A DNA stretch of 5,215 nucleotides from the NCBI GenBank assembly GCA_905373565.1, contig CAJPTT010000195.1, forward strand, positions 1 to 5,215. The letters are read 5' to 3'. The stretch is from an uncultured Treponema sp. GTDB taxonomy: Bacteria > Spirochaetota > Spirochaetia > Treponematales > Treponemataceae. Position numbers and translations under genes: made by a program. Within the stretch, counting starts at the first letter, position 1; each line of letters starts with the position of its first letter. The notes under the pieces were generated by a model. It had not been told where the DNA came from. It worked only from the letters and a program-made list of their open reading frames with translations, and ran no database searches. Shown piece after piece: positions 1 through 5,215 of this stretch.

Positions 1-129
1 AGTCTCGCAGTCTCGTCATGCCTTACTAAATTTTCACTCAAACTCTTGTACAACAAGCGCACCGAAAGAAATGTATTCCTTTTGATGCGCTTTTTTTATT
101 TTTGCAAATAAAACCATTTGGAGGAATCT
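1..129 (+). promoter_or_regulatory. Leader region of the LRR lipoprotein gene
   Basis: No gene is supported here. A weak promoter-like pair, TTGTAC at 47-52 and TGTATT at 72-77, has a 19-bp spacer and is only a tentative sigma-70 call. An AT-only perfect hairpin follows (stem 94-101 with 106-113, loop TTGC), preceded by a T-run; it may be chance in such AT-rich sequence. The clear element is the Shine-Dalgarno GGAGG at 120-124. It lies 5 nt before the ATG at 130 and fixes that start. The extreme left end carries a short direct repeat (AGTCTCG twice, 1-15) of no evident meaning. Confidence 0.35.
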
Positions 130-2142
130 ATGATTAACTCAACCAACAACAAACACAAGGCTTTTGCCGTTAAAAGAGTCGCAGCGCTCATCACAGTCGT
201 ATTACTGCTTGCCGCCGCGCTGATTTTTACCGGCTGCAAGCAGCCGGCGGGCAGTAGCAGCGGAGATAGCTCCGGCGGCTCCCCCACAGGACCGGGCGGA
301 GGCGGCACCGGTTGCGGCGCCACAGGGCCGGGCGGAGGCGGCGCCGTAGGGCCGGGCGAAGGCGGAGATTTGCCCCCCGCACCCGGCTTTACACCGGTAT
401 CCTTCGGCACAAACGGAGCCGATTTAAAGACTTACCTTACAAACACCGCCTCGCCGACGGAGATAAACCGCATTGAAGTAACGGGTGTGCCGTCTGCGGC
501 CCTTGCAGGTACGGCAACCGAAGCCGGTGTCTTGGGAAAAATAATTAAAGAAAGCGGTAAAATGGTTGCCCTAAAACTGCCTGCACAAAGTCCGTCACCG
601 TCCTTAAAAAACGGATTTAAGGACTGTACCAACCTTAAGTCGGTACAGCTTGAATATGTGTATGAGGCAGGAAAATTCGACGGCGCTTTTGCAGGCTGTA
701 CGGGACTGGGAAAAGGCAGCATACTGGTACCGCTTGAACAGCTGCACGCATACCAAACTGCTGCCGCTTCTATGGGCGTTGCTTCAGCCGATCGCTTTAT
801 TCCATCTTCCATAGAGGGAGTGTGGAGATGGGTTTCCGAAAAGAACGAAGGACAGCCGCTTAAAACATTTCCGCAAGATACGGGCAGCGGCAGTCAAATG
901 CAGCCGTATTATTGCTTTGATCACGGAAAGATGTATCATGCACTAAAAAGCTCGGGGCATCCTTCTCAATATGCTCAATACAACGGAATTTTCAAAATGC
1001 CCGGAGATTGGGGAATACCGTACATCTATATGGTGATGAGCTTTAATATTACGTTCAACGGTACTGAATTGACATGGGAACAGCCCGGTAGAGTAATATT
1101 AAAAATGGAAAAAGTAACCGATCCCACCGTCGAGCAAATTTTGGCGGCTCAGCCGCATCCCGAACAGGGCGGCGGTTCCGGCGGCGGAACGGGAGATTCG
1201 CGACGTGCTGTGCTTACTCTCAGCCCCGACAAACGTGTTATCAAAATTAGGGCATTAACTGCAAGCGGTTCCTCTCCCATTACGGTGGAAGGTTGTACCG
1301 AAACGGCGCTTAGCAACTATGGGGACACCGTACTGCATGCAACCGGTACAACCGTTATCCTTAAAGGAAACATCATCGCGCTGTTCTGTGCCGGCGACAC
1401 CTTCGATAGCAATAAATTAACCGCACTCAATGTGCAGGGCTTACCTGATTTGAGAGTGCTGGACTGCAGGAACAATAATCTTACCTCACTTGACGTGCAC
1501 GGCCTAACCTCCTTGAAAAACTTGGACTGTGCAGGTAATATTAAGCTTTCCGTTCTTAATATACAGGGCGCCGCTGCTTTGGAGGAACTGTCCTTCGGAG
1601 GTAAGATTACTACGCTTAATGTGCAGGGCCTTACTGCTTTGCGAATACTGCGCATATCCGGCGAACTTACTACACTTGATGTACAGGGATTACTCGCTTT
1701 GCAAAGTCTGAATTGCAGCTACAGTAAACTTACTACACTTGACGTACAGGGATTACCCGCTTTGCGAAGTCTGGTGTGCAACTACAATGAACTTACTACA
1801 CTTGACGTACAGGGATTACCCGCTTTGCAAAGTCTGGAGTGCAGCCACAATAAACTTACTACACTTGACGTACAAGGATTACCCGCTTTGCAATACCTGG
1901 ATTGCTCGAACAATCAGCTTAATGCCGAAGCTATGCGTACATTGTTGACCGGTTTACCGCAACGCCAAGAAAGCGATTTTGCCTGGTGTGTTCTTTACAA
2001 TGACGACCCCGACGAAGGCAATCACAAGGATTTTACTTCCGCAAGCGCCGATCCGGCACTCAAACAAGCTTTTGACAAAGCGAAAATCGAAAAACACTGG
2101 AAAATGTATAAGCGTAGAGGGAATAAGAATGAGGCGATTTAA
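130..2142 (+). CDS. Leucine-rich repeat surface lipoprotein (internalin-J/BspA-like)
   Basis: This 670-residue protein is probably exported and lipid-anchored. It has a basic N-terminus (K8, K10, K15, R16), a hydrophobic stretch at about 17-34 and a spirochaete-type lipobox FTGC ending at Cys36. A Ser/Gly/Pro linker with repeated TGPGGGG motifs spans about 37-79. A BspA-like stretch (FKDCTNLKSV, FAGCTGL) lies at about 160-226, and an aromatic, beta-rich segment at about 227-336 looks lipocalin-like but is not firmly recognised. A second Gly linker (347-356) precedes a lead-in and eight LRRs at 430-596 with consensus LTTLDVQGLPALxxLxCxxNx, followed by a C-terminal cap. Proteins of this type often mediate adhesion; a binding role here is inference and no ligand can be read. 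ATG 130 is chosen over the in-frame TTG at 118 because that TTG overlaps the Shine-Dalgarno sequence. The gene stands alone. Confidence 0.88.
   Translation: MINSTNNKHKAFAVKRVAALITVVLLLAAALIFTGCKQPAGSSSGDSSGGSPTGPGGGGTGCGATGPGGGGAVGPGEGGDLPPAPGFTPVSFGTNGADLKTYLTNTASPTEINRIEVTGVPSAALAGTATEAGVLGKIIKESGKMVALKLPAQSPSPSLKNGFKDCTNLKSVQLEYVYEAGKFDGAFAGCTGLGKGSILVPLEQLHAYQTAAASMGVASADRFIPSSIEGVWRWVSEKNEGQPLKTFPQDTGSGSQMQPYYCFDHGKMYHALKSSGHPSQYAQYNGIFKMPGDWGIPYIYMVMSFNITFNGTELTWEQPGRVILKMEKVTDPTVEQILAAQPHPEQGGGSGGGTGDSRRAVLTLSPDKRVIKIRALTASGSSPITVEGCTETALSNYGDTVLHATGTTVILKGNIIALFCAGDTFDSNKLTALNVQGLPDLRVLDCRNNNLTSLDVHGLTSLKNLDCAGNIKLSVLNIQGAAALEELSFGGKITTLNVQGLTALRILRISGELTTLDVQGLLALQSLNCSYSKLTTLDVQGLPALRSLVCNYNELTTLDVQGLPALQSLECSHNKLTTLDVQGLPALQYLDCSNNQLNAEAMRTLLTGLPQRQESDFAWCVLYNDDPDEGNHKDFTSASADPALKQAFDKAKIEKHWKMYKRRGNKNEAI
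286..366 (+). repeat. Gly-rich linker repeat within the lipoprotein gene
   Basis: Three related GC-rich units encode residues 53-79. Two encode TGPGGGG (286-306 and 322-342) and a third encodes the variant VGPGEGG (346-366). The block lies just after the lipid-attachment cysteine and probably serves as a flexible spacer holding the folded domains off the membrane. The repeated GGCGGAGGCGG-like DNA could change length by replication slippage. A second cysteine, Cys62, sits between the first two units. Confidence 0.7.
1417..1917 (+). repeat. Eight tandem leucine-rich repeats; last four are 63-bp DNA repeats
   Basis: The LRR units encode 21, 22, 20, 20, 21, 21, 21 and 21 residues. The last four are exact 63-bp units at 1666-1728, 1729-1791, 1792-1854 and 1855-1917. 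All four begin CTTACTACACTTGA and are near-identical in their first ~40 bases, including silent positions. The ends of the units, which encode the variable residues before the Asn, differ most. Six of the eight repeats keep a Cys at the internalin-J-like position; repeats 3 and 4, the two 20-residue units, have lost it. Identity at silent sites points to recent duplication or gene conversion. Confidence 0.85.
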
Positions 2143-2160
2143 CGGATCGCGCTAAAATCA

Positions 2161-2259
2161 GGGCAGCTGTCCAAAAACTGTTACGCAATCCGCTTTGCGG
2201 ATATGACAAATCATTTCCTTACAGGAAAAGCCGATAGGCTTTCAGTTTTTGGACAGCCC
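2161..2259. repeat. Branched inverted-repeat element (MITE/REP-like candidate)
   Basis: The ends are complementary: CTGTCCAAAAACTG at 2167-2180 pairs perfectly with CAGTTTTTGGACAG at 2243-2256. The flanking GGG (2161-2163) and CCC (2257-2259) can also pair across a 3-nt bulge. Three small perfect hairpins lie inside: ATCCGC/GCGGAT (2188-2202), TTTCCT/AGGAAA (2214-2228) and AAGCC/GGCTT (2228-2241, sharing one base with the previous hairpin). The whole could fold as a closed stem with three arms. It begins 18 bp after the lipoprotein stop codon. No T-run follows, so it is not a classical terminator, although it may stabilise the 3' end of the mRNA. I see no adjacent target duplication. It could be a non-autonomous transposable element, an interspersed palindromic repeat or a structured RNA. 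Confidence 0.6.
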
Positions 2260-2294
2260 CTATGTTGATTCAAATCTTTCGCTTAAAACCTCTT

Positions 2295-2322
2295 CACCGA
2301 TTTTGACACACCGATTTTGATA
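2295..2322. repeat. 14-bp tandem direct repeat upstream of the peptidase gene
   Basis: CACCGATTTTGACA (2295-2308) is followed immediately by CACCGATTTTGATA (2309-2322), with one mismatch. Each copy contains a -35-like hexamer, TTGACA and TTGATA. A tandem repeat next to a possible promoter could be an operator for a regulator binding two adjacent half-turns, or a simple duplication. No regulator is identifiable in the window. Confidence 0.5.
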
Positions 2323-2324
2323 CG

Positions 2325-2354
2325 TTTGCAGAATAGCCGCCAATATGATATAGT
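2325..2354 (+). promoter_or_regulatory. Tentative promoter for the peptidase-KamA operon
   Basis: Two overlapping -10-like hexamers, TATGAT (2344-2349) and TATAGT (2349-2354), each match TATAAT at five of six positions. TTTGCA (2325-2330) lies 18 bp before the second and is a weak -35. The better TTGACA and TTGATA hexamers in the adjacent tandem repeat are spaced too far from these -10 sites. Transcription from here would give a leader of roughly 110 nt. Confidence 0.35.
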
Positions 2355-2401
2355 AACAACGCATCTCAAGGCTTGCTCTGCCCCTGGGATGGTGCATTCA
2401 A

Positions 2402-2442
2402 GGTAACCTATTCCGCAACGGAAGTTTTTGAACAGGGTTACC
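2402..2442 (+). promoter_or_regulatory. Structured leader of the peptidase mRNA
   Basis: GGTAACC (2402-2408) pairs with GGTTACC (2436-2442) and encloses a smaller perfect hairpin, TTCCG/CGGAA with loop CAA (2411-2423). The structure ends 20 nt before the Shine-Dalgarno GGAGG (2463-2467), which precedes the ATG at 2472 by 4 nt. It may affect translation or mRNA stability. It matches no riboswitch class that I recognise. Confidence 0.4.
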
Positions 2443-2471
2443 GTATATTTCATTACGTATCCGGAGGTTGT

Positions 2472-3707
2472 ATGTCAAATTTTTTATCGGTCAAAGATTT
2501 TATCGCTCAACAAAAAGATAAGATGATTGAGCTTGAACGGCTTTTGTGTTCCATTCCCGCCATGGCTCCGGAGTCGGACGGCGACGGGGAATTGAAAAAA
2601 TGCGAAGCGCTGGAAGCGTATTTAAAAAAGCTCGGCTTTACTCAATTTGAACGGTTTGATGCGCCCGATACGCGGGTATCCTCCGGTATCAGACCGAACC
2701 TTGTCGTTACCATTCCGGGTAAAGACGATTCAAAACGCGTGTGGATTATGGCGCATACCGATGTGGTGCCTCCCGGCGAACTCGCAAAGTGGGAAAGCGA
2801 TCCGTGGGTATTGAAGCAGGACGGCGATAAAATTATCGGGCGCGGTGTCGAGGATAACCAGCAGGGACTGACCGGAGCGGTATTTGCCGCCTATGCGTTT
2901 CTTGCATTAAAGATTCAGCCTGCATACACCGTAAAATTGTTATTTGTCGCCGATGAAGAAGTGGGCTCGAGATACGGGATTATTTATCTTTTGAATAATC
3001 ATCAGCTGTTTAAGCCTCAGGATATTATCGTTGTCCCTGACGGGGGAGATCCTTCGGGCGAGACAATTGAAGTTGCGGAAAAGAACTTATTGTGGTTAAA
3101 GGTGGTGGTACATGGAGTACAGACGCACGCCTCACGCCCCGATTTAGGGAAAAATGCGCATATCGCAGCGGCGGATTTGGCGCTCCGGTTGAATGCTTTG
3201 GAAAAGGTGTTTTCAAAGCAGGATAATTTGTTCGAGCCGCCGTATTCGACCTTGCAGCCGACAAAAAAAGAAGCGAATATTCCGAACATCAACACCATTC
3301 CGGGCGACGATGTCTTTTATATGGATTGTCGTATACTTCCCTGTTACACTGTTTCCGAGGTGATGGAGAAGATTAAAGTCGAGGCGAGTGCGATAGAAGC
3401 AAAATACGGCGTACAGGTTGAGTTCATTATCGATGATTCGGCCGAATCGCCTGCAACGCCTGTCGATGCAGAGGTTGTTACGATGCTGTCAAAGGCTATC
3501 GAAAAAGTACACGGCAAAAAAACGCAAACCATCGGTATCGGCGGAGGAACCGTTGCGGCTCCGCTCCGTCAGGCAGGCTTTAACGCTGTCGTATGGAGTA
3601 CGCTCGACGATATGGCGCATCAGCCGAATGAATACTGCATTATGAAAAACTTAATCGACGATACGCAGGTACTGGCGGCATTGATGTACGGAGTCGATGC
3701 GCTGTAA
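2472..3707 (+). CDS. M20-family zinc metallopeptidase / metallohydrolase
   Basis: This 411-residue protein has no signal peptide and is expected to be cytoplasmic. It has the two-metal hydrolase core of the M20/ArgE/DapE/CPG2 group. His95 and Asp97 sit in AHTDVVP, the bridging Asp128 in GRGVEDNQQG, the catalytic Glu162 and metal ligand Glu163 in ADEEVGS, Asp190 in PDGGDP and His383 in MAHQPNEY. His219 in QTHAS marks the lid/dimerisation domain. Members hydrolyse dipeptides, N-acyl amino acids or related amides. The substrate cannot be read; such proteins are often labelled dipeptidase or succinyl-diaminopimelate desuccinylase by default. The start at 2472 is chosen for its GGAGG site; an in-frame TTG at 2373 would add 33 residues with no family resemblance. 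The stop codon abuts the KamA start, implying co-transcription and probably coupled translation. Confidence 0.92.
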   Translation: MSNFLSVKDFIAQQKDKMIELERLLCSIPAMAPESDGDGELKKCEALEAYLKKLGFTQFERFDAPDTRVSSGIRPNLVVTIPGKDDSKRVWIMAHTDVVPPGELAKWESDPWVLKQDGDKIIGRGVEDNQQGLTGAVFAAYAFLALKIQPAYTVKLLFVADEEVGSRYGIIYLLNNHQLFKPQDIIVVPDGGDPSGETIEVAEKNLLWLKVVVHGVQTHASRPDLGKNAHIAAADLALRLNALEKVFSKQDNLFEPPYSTLQPTKKEANIPNINTIPGDDVFYMDCRILPCYTVSEVMEKIKVEASAIEAKYGVQVEFIIDDSAESPATPVDAEVVTMLSKAIEKVHGKKTQTIGIGGGTVAAPLRQAGFNAVVWSTLDDMAHQPNEYCIMKNLIDDTQVLAALMYGVDAL

Positions 3708-4784
3708 ATGTGTGAAATGTGTGACGGAGATATGAACGCTGCAGCGGATGATGATAGCCGGGGTGATAATCGTTGGAATGATGATTGGCGAAATGAGCAT
3801 GATTCCGGTACGGTTATCCGCTTGCCGGAATATGTTTCGCCGGCGTTTAAGGCCTTGATTACCTCCGCAGCACCTGCCGCCGCTGCTGCGCTGCGCCGGC
3901 AGGTGCTTTCCTCCGACGATGAAATTGTTGTGTCGGAGGAAGAGCGGGGCGACCCGCTCGGCGAAGCGCGCTATTGCGTTACCCCGTATCTGGTACACCA
4001 ATATCCGAACCGCGTGCTGCTGTTGAGCACCGGACATTGCATCTCGTATTGCCGGTACTGTTTCCGGCGTGAATTTACCGCCCGCTCAAGCGGCTTTATT
4101 TCCGATGAGCAAATCGGAGCGGTAACAGCATATCTTAAAATACATCCCGAAGTACAGGAAATTCTGGTTTCGGGCGGAGACCCGGTGAGCGGTAGTTTTG
4201 AGCAGATAAAACAGCTGTTGGAAAGCCTCCGCTCCGTCCGTCCCGATTTGCTGCTCCGCCTCTGCACCCGTGCGCCGGTCTTTGCACCGGAGCTTTTTAC
4301 CGAAGAGCTTATGGCGCTGCTCCGTTCCGTCCGTCCGCTCTGGGTGATTGCGCATATAAACCATCCGGCGGAACTCGGCACGGCGCAGCGGCAAGCCTTA
4401 ACCCGCTGTATCGATTCGGGGATTCCGGTGCAAACCCAGACCGTATTGCTGCGCGGCGTTAATGATGAGCCCGCCATCCTTGCGGAGCTTTTCCACGCGC
4501 TGGTATGTATGGGGATAAAACCCGGGTATCTCTTTCAAACGGATTTGGCGCGGGGGACGGCGCATTTCCGTGTACCGCTTGAAAAAGCCGCACTTATATG
4601 GAAAACAGTACGTAAACGCCTTTCCGGTTTATCGTTACCGCAATTTGCAGTCGATTTACCGAACGGCGGTGGAAAATTCCCGCTTTCCGCCCTGCTGCTC
4701 TATGAAGATATTGTCTCCCCGTTAAAAGACGGCCGTTTTTCGGCACGGGGTATAGACGGAAAGAGCTATACTTATCCGAGGTAA
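3708..4784 (+). CDS. KamA-family radical SAM aminomutase (lysine 2,3-aminomutase-like)
   Basis: This 358-residue protein belongs to the family that moves an amino group from C2 to C3 of lysine using a 4Fe-4S cluster, S-adenosylmethionine and PLP. The cluster motif is Cys111-x3-Cys115-x2-Cys118, followed by Arg120. A SAM-contact GGD lies at 156-158, and the PLP lysine is Lys323 in NGGGKFP. Asp279 and Asp316 sit 44 and 7 residues before that lysine, the spacing of Asp293, Asp330 and Lys337 in clostridial lysine 2,3-aminomutase, where the aspartates bind the substrate. The clostridial C-terminal zinc-binding Cys segment is absent, and the chain is shorter than the ~416 residues of that enzyme. 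Free lysine or the EF-P lysine modified by EpmB-type enzymes are both possible substrates. The start is uncertain: ATGs at 3708, 3717 and 3732 all lack an ideally spaced ribosome site, so coupling to the preceding gene is likely. Confidence 0.9.
   Translation: MCEMCDGDMNAAADDDSRGDNRWNDDWRNEHDSGTVIRLPEYVSPAFKALITSAAPAAAAALRRQVLSSDDEIVVSEEERGDPLGEARYCVTPYLVHQYPNRVLLLSTGHCISYCRYCFRREFTARSSGFISDEQIGAVTAYLKIHPEVQEILVSGGDPVSGSFEQIKQLLESLRSVRPDLLLRLCTRAPVFAPELFTEELMALLRSVRPLWVIAHINHPAELGTAQRQALTRCIDSGIPVQTQTVLLRGVNDEPAILAELFHALVCMGIKPGYLFQTDLARGTAHFRVPLEKAALIWKTVRKRLSGLSLPQFAVDLPNGGGKFPLSALLLYEDIVSPLKDGRFSARGIDGKSYTYPR
3869..3941 (+). other. Two back-to-back hairpins inside the KamA coding region
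   Basis: AGCACCTGCCG (3869-3879) pairs perfectly with CGGCAGGTGCT (3897-3907). The next base begins a second perfect stem, TTCCTCCGAC (3908-3917) with GTCGGAGGAA (3932-3941). Together they cover codons 54-78, which encode an Ala-rich run followed by an acidic stretch. The encoded sequence around RRQVLSS and DPLGE looks native to the family, so this is not an obvious in-frame palindrome insertion. Confidence 0.55.
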
Positions 4785-4816
4785 GGGGCACTTTTGAAAA
4801 TATACGGCGCATCTAC

Positions 4817-4848
4817 GTCAAAACTATACATCCGTGTATAGTTTTGAC
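4817..4848. repeat. Perfect 14-bp hairpin after the KamA gene
   Basis: GTCAAAACTATACA (4817-4830) and TGTATAGTTTTGAC (4835-4848) form a perfect stem with loop TCCG, 32 nt after the KamA stop codon. No T-run follows, so it is not a canonical intrinsic terminator, though it could stabilise the 3' end. Read on the - strand, the loop region is ATACACGGATGT, very close to the CsrA consensus RUACARGGAUGU. Confidence 0.65.
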
Positions 4849-4853
4849 TGTGA

Positions 4854-4911
4854 GTTTCGGCAGCAGCCGAAACATCACTTCTGATATAAACCAGTGGCAT
4901 CCGTGCCACTG
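4854..4911. repeat. Two further perfect 8-bp hairpins
   Basis: GTTTCGGC (4854-4861) pairs with GCCGAAAC (4866-4873) around loop AGCA. CAGTGGCA (4892-4899) pairs with TGCCACTG (4904-4911) around loop TCCG. The second shares the core CATCCGTG with the 14-bp hairpin upstream although its outer stem is different, so the loop is conserved while the stem varies. Confidence 0.6.
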
Positions 4912-5215
4912 CTGAAAATCCTCAACGTATCAAAGATACGCCAAATGGTGTTTCAGAACCGACATGGACGTCGGTGGTTTTATACAGTAGCGAGATTTGG
5001 GCTATGCACAAATCTCGTCGCCGGAACGCCCAAGGATGGGCGGGGAATAAGTCAAAAACAAGTTTTGGAACAAAACTTGTCCTCTACCGATGTACATGGA
5101 CGTACGCTTTTTAACAGTCTATTTCAAAAGGCTAACGGAAAGGCTTAATACCGCTTCTGAAAAATCCTCAACGTATCAAAGATACGCCAAATGGTGTTTC
5201 AGAACCGACATGGAC
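4912..5215. repeat. Non-coding palindromic repeat array, cut by the window end
   Basis: A 58-bp block at 4912-4969 recurs at 5157-5215, differing by one A in an A-run. The second copy runs off the window, so the period is about 245 bp. The block holds an outer stem CTGAAA/TTTCAG (4912-4917, 4951-4956) around CGTATC/GATACG (4926-4940). Further hairpins follow: ACCGAC/GTCGGT (4958-4975, loop ATGGAC), CGAGATTTG/CAAATCTCG (4991-5017), CGCCC/GGGCG (5027-5042, loop AAGGAT), ACAAGTTTT/AAAACTTGT (5058-5080, loop GGAAC) and GTAC/GTAC (5092-5105, loop ATGGAC) followed by TTTTT. An open frame from GTG 4894 to 5148 overlaps the array but looks incidental. The array could be an interspersed repeat, a structured RNA or a mobile-element remnant. 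Confidence 0.65.

Noticed and set aside
94..113. AT-only hairpin before the lipoprotein ribosome site as a regulatory element
   Set aside because: An 8-bp stem made only of A and T in AT-rich leader sequence is weak and could easily arise by chance.
118..129. TTG start giving a lipoprotein four residues longer
   Set aside because: The TTG overlaps the Shine-Dalgarno GGAGG at 120-124, which is correctly spaced for the ATG at 130.
1666..1917. CRISPR-like array of regular repeats
   Set aside because: The units are contiguous 63-bp coding repeats without spacers and stay in the lipoprotein reading frame.
1529..1948. Two short + strand open frames (1529-1711, 1739-1948) with a repeated LTYRDYPLCKVW-like motif
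   Set aside because: They are shifted-frame readings of the LRR DNA repeats; the repetition simply reflects the 63-bp units.
2373..2471. N-terminal extension of the peptidase from a TTG at 2373
   Set aside because: The extra 33 residues resemble nothing in the M20 family and overlap a nested hairpin; the ATG at 2472 has its own GGAGG site.
3651..4477. Several overlapping - strand open frames opposite the KamA gene
   Set aside because: They lie opposite a clearly recognised enzyme and show no domain features; GC-rich codon use on the + strand explains them.
4817..4848. Intrinsic terminator for the peptidase-KamA operon
   Set aside because: The stem is strong, but the sequence after it (TGTGAGTTTCGG) has no T-run, so I list it only as a hairpin.
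4894..5148. 84-residue open frame from a GTG start on the + strand
   Set aside because: It starts inside the stem of a hairpin, has no ribosome site and is built almost entirely of palindromes. It may be annotated as a hypothetical protein in some genomes, but I see no coding evidence.

Overview
The window most resembles the chromosome of a host-associated spirochaete, probably an oral-type Treponema. Three things point there: a lipoprotein with a loose spirochaete-style lipobox and a long internalin-J-like leucine-rich repeat (LRR) tail, intermediate base composition, and non-coding repeats rich in inverted repeats. This assignment rests on family resemblance and recall, not on a search.

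Layout. Positions 1-129 are the leader of the first gene. Positions 130-2142 encode a 670-residue LRR lipoprotein with a Gly-rich linker, a BspA-like stretch, a possible beta-sheet domain, a second Gly linker and eight 20-22 residue LRRs. The last four LRRs are near-identical 63-bp DNA units. Positions 2143-2471 are intergenic: a ~99-bp branched inverted-repeat element, a 14-bp tandem repeat, a tentative promoter and a structured leader. Positions 2472-3707 encode an M20-family metallopeptidase with its metal-site residues intact. A radical-SAM protein of the lysine 2,3-aminomutase (KamA) family follows at 3708-4784, starting on the base after the peptidase stop codon, so the two are almost certainly one transcript. 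Positions 4785-5215 hold no convincing gene. They form a dense array of at least nine perfect hairpins, with a 58-bp direct repeat recurring about 245 bp later and cut off by the window edge.

How the parts relate. The LRR lipoprotein is probably exposed at the cell surface or in the periplasm and may bind host or bacterial partners. The peptidase/aminomutase pair suggests cytoplasmic peptide or amino-acid metabolism. The KamA-like protein keeps the counterparts of both lysine-binding aspartates and the PLP lysine of true lysine 2,3-aminomutase, but lacks its C-terminal zinc-binding segment.

The most unusual region is the hairpin array at the right end. Several of its hairpins present a GGA core in the loop (ATGGAC, AAGGAT, GGAAC on the + strand; CGGA on the - strand), resembling CsrA-binding loops. 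This could be a CsrA-titrating RNA, or simply a mobile or interspersed palindromic repeat. The sequence alone cannot decide between them.
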